Assembly: GCF_002878395.1 (NCBI RefSeq)
Contig: NC_061119.1
Location: 44,330,808-44,394,807 of the forward strand
DNA from: Capsicum annuum
Taxonomy: Eukaryota; Streptophyta; Magnoliopsida; Solanales; Solanaceae
Reading direction: 5' to 3'
DNA length: 64,000 nucleotides
Shown here: positions 23,582-34,838 of the stretch, piece by piece
How the letters are laid out: each line of letters begins with the position of its first letter
Numbering within the stretch: position 1 is the first letter of the stretch
Notes under the pieces: generated by a model
Seen by the model: only the letters and a program-made list of their open reading frames with translations
Told to the model about the DNA's origin: nothing
The model's database searches: none
Translations under genes and position numbers: made by a program

Positions 23582-25130
23582 TGTCACCCAAACTATACCC
23601 TCCAAGAAGATACAATGCGGTCTTTGTCAAATTATAGTAACCTAACTAGGTTGGGGTTGATCCCATAGGGAATATGTCAAACTAGTCTCTCGAACTTGCT
23701 GAACTAACTATAAGTACAAGAAAGTAAATTAGGGTTTGTAGTAATCAGTAAAAGTAACAAGATTTGAATGATTTTAGTTGTAAACAATCTGAAACTAAAA
23801 ATAGGACTGTGTTCCCCCAGGCTTCCTAACTCAATAGGTTTCTCATGCTCAATTTAACTATCTCACCGCAACACATGTAAAATCTGACAAGCTAGGTGTA
23901 CCAATCGTCTTGTGAATGTGTTGGCGAATCTCACCCTTTATTTTGTGAGTCTCTGGGCATCTCTTTCTAATGCTTGTCTTTGATCCCAGTTTTACTATCA
24001 CCATGTAGTTATTATATGAGGGTTGGTATCCTTGAATAACTGTTGTAATACTCTTTTCTTAATATCAATCTCTCTTATGAAGATGATCTCGAATATAAAC
24101 AGGTTCTTAGAGTTGGCCACCACTAAGAAATCGATTAAATTGAAGTAGATCACAATACGTGTAAACAATGATCTTGTAGAGCCTCACACTTCCCCTACTT
24201 CGTTATTCAACTAGGGTTCTCACAACCCTAGCTAAGGGAATTAGCTTCTCATAGTTATGAAATAAACCATGGAATTCAAGAAAGAATGCATATGATTAAT
24301 CTCTCAATAATTCATTAATAAAATTCAAAGTCTCAAATTAATTAATGAACCAAAAACTAAGAACTAGAGGATTCAAAGATCAAAAGTCAATATTGAAATT
24401 AAAATATGTTTGTTAGAGTATAAAGTGTGTAACCTAATACAAAAGTATCTCGACATTATTTGTAGTTTCTCAAAATAACAAGGAAAACCCAACCAAAATA
24501 AAAAAGAAAAAATTAAGTCAGCAGTGGTCATGCCTTAGGCAATGAGCTGTATGGATAGACAATGAATCATTGTCAACTCTATTGTATTCATTCCTCACTT
24601 AGTGGTGACGACTCATTGTCAGCTTCTACGAGGCATTGGCTGCAATCATTATCACTCTAGTTGATTTTCAGCTTTCAGGATATTTTCTCTGTTGTTAACA
24701 CGAGTCTTCATGATGAGTCATTGGCTGTCGTAAGGACTCATAGTCATCCTCCATATTTGCTAGGCTTCAAATTGTCCATCTTTAAGACCTGTGATACTTT
24801 GCTCAGAACGACTACTTGATACGACGTTGTCACTCCTAACGAGTCTTAGTCAACCTCAACTTCAATCCTTTAGTCAGCCTCCTTACTTTTATCACCATGA
24901 CATGGTGCTACGAGTTGTATAGTGACCCAATGACTCGTAATCAAGTCAATAATTTGATTTTTAGAGCTTTTTCATCTTATTTTGGTGCAACTCACTTCCA
25001 AACTATTTTTCCTACAACATACACACAAACACACATCATATCTAACAAAATGGTCAAAGTATTTGAATATTTACCTAGTTTTAAGAATCAAAGGGCCATG
25101 AACCCATGGCACTTCAACACCCTCAGCTAA
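23582..25130 (-). mobile_element. Element K 3' LTR (minus strand), about 1.5 kb
   Basis: On the plus strand it starts TGTCACCCAAACTATACCC. It aligns with 55821-57195 over its whole length: 'taactaggttggggttgatc', 'tctcgaacttgctgaa', 'acaagctaggt', 'acaaccctagctaa' and a module of GACTCAT/ACGAG words (24590-24930). The right border is uncertain by a few bases (25125 or 25130). On the minus strand it is preceded by 'gaggacatccaaacattctt', a typical stretch before the 3' LTR. The Athila/Tat-type primer-site wording next to the partner LTR gives the family. Confidence 0.8.
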
Positions 25131-25518
25131 GAATGTTTGGATGTCCTCAAGCAACAAAAATAAAAACAAAACAACAACGCGATGCTTAACCAAGAAAAAC
25201 CTAAGATACATATGGCAGTCAATTTCAAATTCAGCTAAAAACCATCACCCCCTTCTATTTCACATATTCATAACCAAGTGTGTGTATCTATGCAGCATAA
25301 CAATATGAAACAAGGGAATCAAGTCATGGAATTGGATTAGCAACACATAATCAAGGATATGTACAAATTACACTACCTAAGCAAATAAAAAGTTTGCAAC
25401 ACAACCCATGTACCCTTACAATGAAAAAGTCCCACTCACTCAGATAAATCATGCATATTAATATAGGGACAATCATGAGACACTCACACTCACAAAGAAT
25501 TTCCAAAATTATGCATAG
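25131..25518 (-). mobile_element. Element K 3' untranslated region, part next to LTR
   Basis: Minus-strand noncoding sequence between K's 3' LTR and the insertion of element I. It continues on the other side of I at 34839. The minus strand carries 'ttttgttgcttgaggacat' shortly before the LTR. A minus-strand frame at 25351-25620 runs across the I border and is not a gene. Confidence 0.55.
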
Positions 25519-25523
25519 AATAC
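25519..25523 (+). repeat. Target-site duplication of element I, left copy (AATAC)
   Basis: AATAC directly precedes the TG of element I's 5' LTR. The identical AATAC directly follows its 3' LTR (34834-34838). Five bp is the duplication length made by Ty3/gypsy integrases. Confidence 0.9.
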
Positions 25524-27658
25524 TGAAATATCCTGAGTTATGGTCCTTGTAAGTTTCTCGAGTCTTGAGCTTTTCGATCATCGTACTACTTACCTTACTA
25601 GTCGTATGGTGTGGGTACAAGTTAGGTGACCGAACTCATAAGGTGTCTAGTTTCTAGTGGTTTGGTTTCTCTAGTGTTTACAAGTTGGTGGTGATGATTC
25701 ATATGTTTATGATACAATAATTATAATGCCCAACCGTATGTTGTCCAGTGTCTAGCCCGGATGTCCTACTTAGGGTACGACTTTAAGTATACTAGTAATA
25801 TGGTGATGGTATGAGTTAGACTTATAGAGTCTAATGGTGGAAAGAATATTTTGTCCAACTTTTTGATCAAGTTACGAGTGGAGGGTACCTCTAGTATAGT
25901 GTGGATACGAGTTAAGGGGTCCAATAGTACCCGTATGCAGGATTTTTATAGTTTAAGTTAGGGGTATTCTGGACATTTCCCCTCTTAACTCCTTTTGACC
26001 CCATAACATAAAACACTTTTGGAGGCTTTCTTAAACTATTATTCTCAATCAAACACTCTCTAAACTCTCTCAAATCTCTCTCAAGCTATTGGGTGAAGAA
26101 AAGACTATGTTTTCTTCAAGTGAATCAATTTGGAGCTTTCAATAGGGATTCTGTCCATCTTTATTGGTGTCTAAGGCATGATAATTCTCCCTTATAGGTA
26201 GTTCAACTAAAATCGTGTTTTAATTAATGGTTTCCATGGTATTATTGTGGTAATGTTTTGGTTTTGAAATATATGTTGGGGGTTTTGGTTGATCTTAATT
26301 GGATAATGTTTTCCCATGTTTTCTTATAGTTTTCACGTTATAATTATGATTTGAATATGTGGTTGCATGAGAATGGTCAATTGATAATTTGTTTCGATTT
26401 TGGAAATTTTATGCCTTCAACATATTTGTTAAATTCCTATGAAAATGATTTTGTCACATAGTTTGACTATTTTTGAAATCTTTGCATTGCATGATATGGT
26501 ATTAGAACTTATATTGGTTTGGTTGGTTTTAAATGGATTGGGAAGGACTTGGTGGCCATGTCCTTTGTTTAATTGGAAATCTTGTGGGGTACATGGGAAT
26601 TCCCTAAGACTTGGCTAATAATATTGCTTGCCAGCTATAGTCGGTATGGCAATACCACTTTATAATGCCTTGATAATTAACTCTTGGAATTGGTGGCTTA
26701 GTTATGTACTAAATATTTTAGTTGGGAAATAATGGTTGGTTGCAATAGCTAATCGTGAAGGTGTGATTCTAGTGGATGGACACTAGAAACTTATATTTGC
26801 CGACATGAGGGGTGGTCATGGTGACCATATGCTATGGGGCACACGAGAATCCCCTATATTTATACTTGTCTATATCAATGAAGGAAAAAGGGTACACAAG
26901 AATCCTTGGCCCCTATGGTATCTCCAGTTCGTGTGTCTATACACAGTGGGGCCCATTCGGGGAGTAAAACAAAACTCATATAGCCTGTGGGTGGATTATG
27001 ATGGTAAAGCTATACAACCCAAGCTAAGGTTTTTAATGCATGCTAAACTTGTTCCCCTTTCCTGCAGGGTATATTTGTATGTATATGGTTGCATAGGATT
27101 ATTTACCTTGCTTTTGAATAATGACATTATTTTATCCTTACCCCTGAGTACATGCTAGTGTTCACCCTCTAGCCATTTTTTGGTGTTGCATCCCCATGCA
27201 ATGTAGGAACCAACCATGCTACTCCTTCTTCTCAGTGACATGGTTTCGGGGACAACCTTTGTGTCAAACTAAAGTTTTAAGCCTCCATACTCTGGAAGAC
27301 TCCATTATTTTGTTTCTTGGATTTTTATTTTTCTATGGTTGGGAGCATGTCTCGACCGAATATTTTTGGTGTTCGGATAGAGTCTTTGTGTGACTACTAT
27401 GGGCATGGACGGTATTGGTATTGGTGTCACCTTGGTATTACTATTGGCATTGAGGCTAACATCGATTGGATATTTGGTTGGTTATAGTAATGTTCTTCTT
27501 TAAATATCTTTCAACTGATTTTGTTAGATCCTATTATATGTTTAGAAGTCTTCTAACATAGGGTGTAAGGCAGTTATGGTTGGGTCTTAAGGGAGGTCTT
27601 TGATCCAATTCAAACTTGAGATGCCCAACACTAATGGGCCCTGGTTCGGGTTATGTCA
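25524..27658 (+). mobile_element. Element I 5' LTR, 2.14 kb
   Basis: Starts TGAAATATCCTGAGTTATGG and ends GGTTCGGGTTATGTCA. Matches 32691-34833 block by block, including 'ctcgagtcttgagctttt', the TACGAG-word module (25615-25940), 'cactctctaaactctctcaa', 'ttggtggccatg' and 'gatgcccaac'. A 117-aa frame at 26805-27158 is inside the LTR, is not open in the other LTR and is not a gene. Confidence 0.9.
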
Positions 27659-27661
27659 GAT

Positions 27662-27674
27662 TGGTATTAGAGCC
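27662..27674 (+). other. Primer-binding site of element I
   Basis: TGGTATTAGAGCC, three bases behind the LTR end, matches the initiator Met tRNA primer site TGGTATCAGAGCC with one C-to-T change. The leader that follows contains 'gggagtccacaaagccgt', also found in the M remnant at 5290-5630. Confidence 0.9.
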
Positions 27675-27871
27675 CTAGGTTCATGGTCAATTGGGAGTCC
27701 ACAAAGCCGTATTGAGTAGGGTCTCTTTTAAGAGTGTGTAGTGCGCCAAACTCATAAGGGAGAGGCTACAAGGCATTTAAAAATATTTCTCTATCTTGAG
27801 TTCTATTTTCAAGCTGTAGAGTCTATGGTCCTGAATTCTCCTCTAATTCCTATTTGTTCGCTTTTCAAATC

Positions 27872-29060
27872 ATGCCTCTTTGACGATTTAAATCTTACGA
27901 AAACTCCTTTATCCTACTCGAGGAAAATATTGATGGGACCCGTTCTACTTATGGGGTCTAAATATGATCTATGGGTCTGGTTATTGATTGTCCGCCTGGA
28001 GTTCTAACGGTTTTCTTTAGTCCTTCTCGATCTCCTCACGCTAATGTGTCGAACGCTGAGTTTCATCAGTCCATTCATTTGTTGGCATAGTTGGTGTCTT
28101 CTTAGTCTAAGCGTGTGTTCCTGTTACTCTATTTTCTAAGGCCAAAAGGGTTGGCCGATTTATGAGGTTGAAACCCCAACCTTTATTGGTATTAAGGTTG
28201 AAGGAGATCTTTAACTTTTTCTATTTGAGATAGAAAAGATTTTACATATTATGCATACCACTAATGTGGAGGGCATGGAGTTTTCCACCTACCATCAAAA
28301 GGATGTGGTGTACCAATTGTACGATGAATGGGATTAGTCAAGGGGTAATAATGCTGATTTATCTCTGTGAGAGAATTTTGCTAATGCTTTTTTGGACCTC
28401 TTCTTTACGTAGGAGTTGAGGTAAGTGAAGGCGGAAGAGTGTGTTAATTTGAAGCAAGGTAAGATGTCATTCAAGGAGTATGCCTTAAAGTTTCACTAGT
28501 TATCTCATTATTCTCCAAATATGGTTTCTAGTATGAGGGCGAGGATGAGGAAGTTCATTTTGGGTTGTCCTAAGACTTGATATTAGAAAGGAAGATTTTC
28601 TTATTGATCAAGCACACAGATATCTCCAGGTTGATTATATCCATGCAATAGGTGGGGAAAGAAAAAAGAAATAGGCTGAGATAGAGGAGAAAGAGGTTAA
28701 GAAGTTTAGGTTCTCTAAGCAGGGTAGTGGATAACAATAGAGTAGCAGGGATGATAGTAAGTATCCCAATAAGAAGTTGGGAAATTCTAGGACTTACTTG
28801 ATGGATAGTGCTCCCTATCAAAATCCATCGGGTGACAGGCGCCTCTAAGGTAGAGATAACTTTAAGGCACAAGGTGCCTAATCTCAGGCTAGTGGGGCCC
28901 AGTCAGCTTCATCTTATCCTTCCTATAGGTTATATGGCTGTTGAGATTTCTATGATGAGGGAAGGGAGAAGTGTTTCAACTGCGGTTATCTAGGGCACAT
29001 ACTTAGAAACTATCCTATTGGTAAGGTTGCCTCTGGGAAAACAAGGTTCCTGTTGCTTCA
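27872..29060 (+). pseudogene. gag: Element I gag with zinc knuckle
   Basis: The start ATG (27872) gives MPL-stop-RF, matching the family's MPPRR-type start with CGA changed to TGA. The capsid domain (retrotransposon gag family) is readable across frames at 28140-28580: 'gccgatttatgaggttgaa' (RFMRLNP), 'gattttacatattatgcat', 'ttggacctcttctttacg' (FLDRFFP), 'ttgaagcaaggtaagatg' (LKQGKMSVKEY) and 'ggaagttcattttgggtt'. The zinc knuckle (28972-29013) reads C-F-N-C-G-Y-L-G-H-I-L-R-N-Y: the last Cys is now Tyr (TGT to TAT). Gag forms the particle and binds RNA. It is disabled by several stops. Confidence 0.85.
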
Positions 29061-29129
29061 TCTTTAGCTTCGACACCAAAGGGTGTACCATCTGGCTCCA
29101 ACACTAGTTGAGACCATCTTTATGCTCAT

Positions 29130-29470
29130 ACTACCCGACAAGAGTTGGAGGCAACACCTAATATCGTAACAGGTATGCTGAAACTCTTTTTCGTGATATG
29201 TATTATTTACTTGATCTATGGTCAACTGTTTCTTATGAGACCATATTTGTGGTTATGCAATTTGGTTTTTGTCCCGAGTGTGTTCCTGACCATTTTTCTA
29301 TTTCTACCTCGGTAGGTTACTCTATGATTTCTAGAAAAGTCTATAGGGGGTTTATGGTATATGTCGGTAGCAAATAAACTATGGTGGAACTATTTGAATT
29401 AGATAAGGTGGATTTTGATATCATTTTAGGGATGGATTGGTTTCACTCGTGCTATGCTTCTCTAGACTTT
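29130..29470 (+). pseudogene. pol: Element I aspartic protease remnant
   Basis: The frame reads 'aatatcgtaacaggtatgct' (IVTGML) followed by LLDLWSTVSYET, where intact relatives have L-D-P-G-S-T-V-S-Y-V-T. The catalytic Asp is kept but the following Pro-Gly is lost. The C-terminal block is intact in the long frame that starts at 29381: [23 protein letters not shown]. Protease, RT and integrase lie in one polyprotein, so no separate start is expected. Confidence 0.75.
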
Positions 29471-30540
29471 TGGACCTGTAAGGTTGTCTTTAAATTCCCT
29501 AAGGAGCTAGTTATCAAATGGGAGGATAGTTCCCTAGCTCCCAAGAAGAATTTCATACTGTATCTTAGAGCTCAAAGATCAATCTCCAAGGGGTGCCTCT
29601 ATTATCTGGTTCGCGTTAAGGAATCTAAATCGGAGGTTCCTTCTTTGCATTCCATCTCGGTAGTAAATGAATTTCCTGTTGTCTTCCCTGATGACCTTCC
29701 TGGTGTCCCTCTTGGTAGAGAGGTTGAGTTTGAGATTGATCATGTTTCAGACACTCATCCTATTTCTATTCCCCTATATAGTATGGCTCTAGCTGAGTTG
29801 AATGGGCTTAAGGAGCAACTAAAGGTTCTCTTAAATAAGGGTTTTATCTATCCTAGTGTGTTTTCATTAGGTACACCAATGTTATTCATGCATAAGAAGG
29901 ATTGTGTCCTTCGAAAGTGTATTGATTACCGGCAGTTGAATAAGGTGACAGTAAAGATTAAGTATTCCCTTCCAAGGATAGATGATTTATTTGATCAACT
30001 GAAGGGTGCTAAGTTTTTCTCCAACATTGATCTTCTATTCGGGTACCATCATTTAAAGATTAGGGAGGTAGATATTCCTAAGGCTACCTTTCATACCCGA
30101 CATGGGAATTTTGAGTTTTTGGTTATGTTTTTTGGGTTGACTATTGCCCTGATGACGTTCATGGATTTGATGAATAGGGTCTTTCATTAGATTTTAGACT
30201 TTTTAATCATTGTTTTCATAGATGATATTTTGGTGTACTTTAAGACCAAGGTGGATCATGCGAATCACCTACGCATTGTATTGCAGACTTTGAAGGAGCA
30301 GTAGTTGTATGCCAAATTTTTGAAATGTTAAATATGGTTGAACGTTGTCACTTTTAGGGGTCATATCATTTCTAGTTAAGGGATCATGGTGGATCCGCAA
30401 AAAGTTGCAGTGGTGAAGAATTGTCCAAGACCCATGACTCCAATCGATATTCAAAGCTTCTCGGGTTTAGCGGGTTACTACATAAGGTTTGTGGAGCGTT
30501 TTTTGACTATAGGTGCCCCATTGACTAAATTGACTTAGAA
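29471..30540 (+). pseudogene. pol: Element I reverse transcriptase (nearly continuous)
   Basis: The longest open frame of the window (29381-30190, 269 aa) contains [98 protein letters not shown] and the start of the SFGLTNAPA block (here [20 protein letters not shown]). A TAG at 30188-30190, probably from CAG, ends it. The same frame then continues [17 protein letters not shown], so the catalytic FIDD (30215-30226) is intact. The remaining thumb/connection part, 'cgggtttagcgggttactac', carries further stops. Confidence 0.9.
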
Positions 30541-31030
30541 GAAAGTAAAGTTCTTATGGTCTGATGCATGTGAGGGTAGTTTTGAGAAGCTGAAGGATAA
30601 GCTAACTTCGACTCTGATCTTAACTCTCTATAAAGGCACTGAGAGGTTTGTGGTCTATTGTGATATGTCCCTATGGGTCTTGGTTGTGTCTTGATACAGC
30701 ATGTCAAGGTAATAACTTATGCCTCTAGAAAGCTAAAGGTACATGAGAGGAATTATCTGACTAATGTCTTGGAATTTCTAGATGTGGCATTCACATTGAA
30801 AATCTGGTATCACTATTTGCATGGGGTGCATGTGGATATCTTTTCTATTCATAAGAGCCTGTAGAATGAGTTTACTCTGAAAGACCTTAATCTTAGACAA
30901 AGAAGATGGCTTGATCTTCTCACGGACTATGATATGACTCTTCACTACCACCTCGGTAAAGCTAATATGGTTATTGAAGCTCTTAGCAGGTTATCCATAG
31001 GGAGTTAAGCTCATGTGGATAAAGTGATAT
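30541..31030 (+). pseudogene. pol: Element I RNase H remnant
   Basis: A 63-aa frame (30673-30864) reads MGLGCVLIQHVKVITYASRK, then LKVHERNYLTNVLEFLDVAF and YLHGVHVDIFS, the typical gypsy RNase H core. It is preceded by 'tttgtggtctattgtgatat' (FVVYCDM, first acidic residues) and followed, after a stop, by 'cttcactaccacctcggtaaa' wording and 'gctcttagcaggttatcc' (ALSRLS). Confidence 0.85.
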
Positions 31031-31239
31031 AGGAGTTGGTGAAGGATATTCTCTATTTGGCTAACCTTGGAGTTCGCCTCTTGGACTCCAAGAATGGTGG
31101 TGGTTGTCTCTTGGTGCTGATCCTATCTTAATAAGGATCAAGGATGATGTAGGTGGACAAAAGGTTATGGCCTTCGAGATTAGTGGTGATGGTACCCTGC
31201 GATACTAAGAAAAGGTTATTTTTTTCGACTGTCAATGGC

Positions 31240-31960
31240 TTGTGAGAGAGAATCTTGGCTGAGGCACATGAGTCGTACCATGTTGTTTATCATGTTTTGA
31301 AGAAAATATATCATGACCTAAAGAAGATGTATTAGTGGAGTAATATGAAGCGAGATGTCGCTAATTTTGTGGCCAAGTGCATGGCGTGCTAGCAAGTGAA
31401 AGTTGACCACATAAGGCTTGGAGGACTGCATCAAGAAATTGAGTTATGTATATGGAAATGGGAAGAGATCAATATAAACTATGTTACCAATCTTTATCAA
31501 TCTCAGAATTACTTTGATTCGGTTTGGGTCATTATGGATAGGATGACAAAGTCTGCTCATTTCTTGCTAGTAAGGACTAACTTCTCAGCTAAGGATTATG
31601 CCAAGTTGTATCTCCATGAAATTATGAAGTTACATAGGCTACATGTTTCTATCATCTCTGATTGTAGTACGTAGTTTTCATATCACTTTTAGTGGTTATT
31701 TCATCAAATTTTGGGGACCAAGATGAGTCTTCGTACTACTTTTTACCCTCAGTTGGATGGGTAACCAGAAAGAACTACTTAGACATTGGAAGATATGCTT
31801 CATGCTTGCTTGATTGACTATGGTCGTAGTTGGGTTGAGTATTTTCGTCTTATAGAGTTTCCCTATAATAATAGCTACAACACTAGCATTGGGATGGCTC
31901 CGTTTGAAGTCTTTTATGTTAGGAGGTGTAGATCCCCTATTGGATAGTTCGAGGTTGGAG
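31240..31960 (+). pseudogene. pol: Element I integrase remnant
   Basis: The zinc-binding half (31255-31395) shows the His pair region and AKCMAC ('gccaagtgcatggcgtgc'). The core frame (31396-31674) gives WVIMDRMTKSAHFLLVRTNF, SAKDYAKLYLHEI and VSIISD, so the second catalytic Asp is kept before a break (ISDCST-stop). The first acidic block is changed to NYVTNL where relatives have M-D-F-V-T-G-L. The Glu region, 'gatgggtaaccagaaagaac', has a stop. Integrase would catalyse strand transfer. Here the core is split by at least three stops. Confidence 0.85.
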
Positions 31961-32515
31961 AGTTGGATATGTTTGGCCTTAATTTAGTTCACCAAGCAAT
32001 GGAGAAGGTGAATGTGATTCGGGCTGCCCAAAGTCACCAAAAGTCCTATGTGGATATGAGGCAAAGAAAGTTGGAGTTTGATTCGGGCTACCCGAAGTCA
32101 CCTAAAGTCCATGACGGGAGTGATGTAGTTTTGGAAGAAAGAAAACCTAAGTCCTCGGTATGTTGTTTCTTACTTGGTTATGAGAAGGTTTGGTAATGTT
32201 GCATATGAGTTGGAGTTGTCTCCTAGTTTGAGCTCCATTCACCTAGTGTTTCATATTTCTATGTTAAGGAAGTGTATAGGTGATCCGTTGTAAGTTGTGC
32301 CTATCAAGGATATTAGTATTTCAGATTCTTTACCCTATGAAGAGATCCCTATTGAGATCTTAGATCAGTAGGTTCGCCGATTACGAACCAAAGATGTGTC
32401 CTCAATAAAGGTTTTATGGAGTAACCACAAGGTCAAAGAGGTTACTTAGGAAGATGAAAAAGGCATGAATTCCAAGTATCGGTTCTTGTTTTCTGCTCCA
32501 GAAATTTGTGTAGAA
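31961..32515 (+). pseudogene. pol: Element I integrase C-terminus and chromodomain-like tail
   Basis: The frame 31963-32196 carries the helical linker (EKVNVIRAAQSHQKSYVDMR). This is followed by 'ccattcacctagtgtttcat' (IHLVFHISML), 'gaagagatccctattgagat' (EEIPIEILD), 'cgccgattacgaaccaaaga' (RRLRTKD), 'aaggttttatggagtaacca' (KVLWSNH) and 'gaggttacttaggaagatga' (EVT-stop-EDE), where the conserved Trp of ATWE is now a stop (TGG to TAG). Order and wording match the J and H tails. Confidence 0.8.
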
Positions 32516-32533
32516 GGTATGTGTTCTTCATAA

Positions 32534-32606
32534 CATCTTTGTTTTCTAACTTAGTTAAAGGGAAGATTGATTTCCTGGCATCTTTGTTTTCTAACTTAGT
32601 TAAAGG
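32534..32606 (+). repeat. 45-bp-period direct duplication before the 3' LTR
   Basis: An identical 28-bp segment (beginning CATCTTTGTTTTCTAACTT) occurs at 32534-32561 and 32579-32606. The copies are exact although the rest of the element is heavily mutated, so the duplication is younger than most of the decay, or was gene-converted. Confidence 0.85.
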
Positions 32607-32676
32607 TCGAAGTAGAGGTGTTGGGGTTTAAATCATGCTCATATTACCTTGTTCCATCATTTAGTGATCAAAGATC

Positions 32677-32690
32677 CAAGTAGGGGAGGA
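32677..32690 (+). other. Polypurine tract of element I
   Basis: CAAGTAGGGGAGGA lies directly before the 3' LTR, where plus-strand DNA synthesis starts. Purine-rich except for two bases. Confidence 0.8.
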
Positions 32691-34833
32691 TTAAAAGACC
32701 CTAGGTTCTGGCCCTTGCAAGTTGCTCGAGTCTTGAGCTTTTTGATCATCACACGGCTCACCTTCCTAGTTGAATGGTGAAGGTACGGGTCAGGTGACCC
32801 AACTTATAAGGTGTCCAGTGTCTAGTTGTTGGGTTTCTATTGTGTTTACGAGTTGGTGGTGACGAGTCATATGTTTATGATACGAGAAGTATAGTGCTCA
32901 ACCATATGTTGTCCAGTATCTAGCCTAGATGTCCTGCGTAGGGTACGAATTGAAGGATACTAGTCGTATATTGATGGTACGAGTTAGGCCTAGGGAGTTG
33001 TATATTGGAAAAAATGTGGTGTCCAACTTTATGATCAAGTTATGAGTGGAGGGTACCACTCAGATGGTGCGGATACGAGCTGAGGGGTCCAACTATACCT
33101 ACCTACGGGACTTTTAAAATTTAAGTTAGGGGTATTCTATACATTTCCCCTCTTAACTCCTTTTGACCCCACGACCTAAAACACCTTTGGATGATTTCTT
33201 AACCTATTATTCTCAATCAAACACTCTCTAAACTCTCTCAAATATGTATCAAGCTCTTGGTTCAAGAAAAGGCTAGGCTTTCTTCAAGTCAATGAACTTA
33301 GGTCTTTTAAGAGGAATATCTCCATCTTCCTTCGTGTCTAAGGCATGTTGCTCCTCCCTCATTGTTATTTCAACTTAAGTCATATTGTAATGAATGATTT
33401 CTATGGTATTATTATGGTAATGTTTTGGTTTTGAAAAATATGTTGGGGTTTTTTGTTATTCTTTTTTGGATAATTGTTCTTTGAACACATGGTTTCATGG
33501 GAATGGTCAATTAATACTTGATTTAGGTTTTGGAAGCTTTATGCCCTCAACATGTTTGTTAAAATTCCCATGAGAATGATTTTGGCACATAGTTTGATTA
33601 TTTTTGAAATCTTCGCATTGTATGATTTGGTAATGGAACTTATATTGGTTTGGTTTGTTTTAAATGGATTGGGAAGGCCTTGGTGGCCATGGATTTGGTT
33701 TAATTGGAAACCTTGTGTGGTACATTGGAATCCCCTAAGACTTGGCTAATAACATTGCTTGTAAGGTATAGTCGGTATGGAGATACCACTTCATAATGCC
33801 TTCATAATCGACTCTTGTAATTGGTGGTAGGGTTATGTGATAAATGTTTTAATTAGGAAATAATGGAAGGTTGTAATAGCTAATCATGAAGGTGTGAGTC
33901 CGATTGGTGGATATTGAAAACTCATATTTGCCGACATGAGGGGTGGCCATGGTGACCATATGCTTGTGGGGTACATGAGAATTCCCTAAGTTTATACCTG
34001 TATATATGTATCATAGAGGGCGAAGGGTACACCGGAATCCCAAGCTGCTATGATATCTTCGATTCGTGCATCTACAAGCACTCGAGCCCATTTAGGGGGT
34101 AGCCCTAGACCCATATAGCCCGTGGGTGGATTATAAAGGTAAAGCTGTACAATGCACGCTATGGTTTTAAATACATGCTAAACCCAATTCCCTTTCTAGG
34201 CATGGTATATATGTATGTATGTGGTTGCATATGATTATTAACTTTGGTTTTGAATAATGGCATTATTTTATCCTTACTTCTGAGTACATACTAGTGTTCA
34301 CCCACTAACCATCTTCGGGCGCTATATCCCCATGCATTGCAAGGATCAGCCATATTACTCCTCCTATTCAATGACTTAGATTTGCGGACAACCTTCACAT
34401 CAAACTGAAGTGGTGAGCCTCCATACTTTCGAAGACTCTATTTTATGCTATGGACTTCTTTATAGTATTTTTGTTTATTAGACTTTGGTTTTGGCTATGG
34501 TCGAGGGCATGTCCGAATCGAAAGTACTTGGTGTTTTGACAGAGGCTTTGTGTGACTACTAGGGGCATAAGAAGTTCTCGGTGTTGGTATCAACCTTTTT
34601 ATTGGTATTGGCATTGGGGATGATACCGGTTGGATATTTAATTGGATCTTTGGTTCGCTATGGTAATGTACTCCTTTAAATATCTTTCACCTAAATTTGT
34701 TATATTTCGTTATATGTTTGAAATTCATCCGACATAGGGTGTATGCACTTATGGTTGGGTCTTGGGGATGGTCTTTGGTCAGGGTTGGACTTGAGATGCC
34801 TAACATAACTAGGCCTTGGTTCAGGTCATGACA
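32691..34833 (+). mobile_element. Element I 3' LTR, 2.14 kb
   Basis: Starts TTAAAAGACCCTAGG (first G of TG mutated) and ends TTCAGGTCATGACA. It is colinear with 25524-27658, nearly the same length (2143 against 2135 bp) and carries the same TACGAG module (32775-33090). Confidence 0.9.
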
Positions 34834-34838
34834 AATAC
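34834..34838 (+). repeat. Target-site duplication of element I, right copy (AATAC)
   Basis: Identical to 25519-25523. Element K sequence continues behind it. Confidence 0.9.

Larger units (their letters stand above)
25524..34833 (+). mobile_element. Element I: full-length Ty3/gypsy chromovirus-type retrotransposon, 9.31 kb
   Basis: The most complete element of the window: 5' LTR 25524-27658, primer site 27662-27674, gag, protease, RT, RNase H, integrase, chromodomain-like tail, polypurine tract 32677-32690, 3' LTR 32691-34833, and exact AATAC target duplications outside. The pol order (integrase after RNase H) defines Ty3/gypsy. It sits in the 3' region of K in opposite orientation. All genes are interrupted by stops or frameshifts, so it could move only with help from another copy. 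Confidence 0.92.

Noticed and set aside
26805..27158. 117-aa frame
   Set aside because: Located in the 5' LTR of I and not open in the matching part of the 3' LTR (about 33935-34290).
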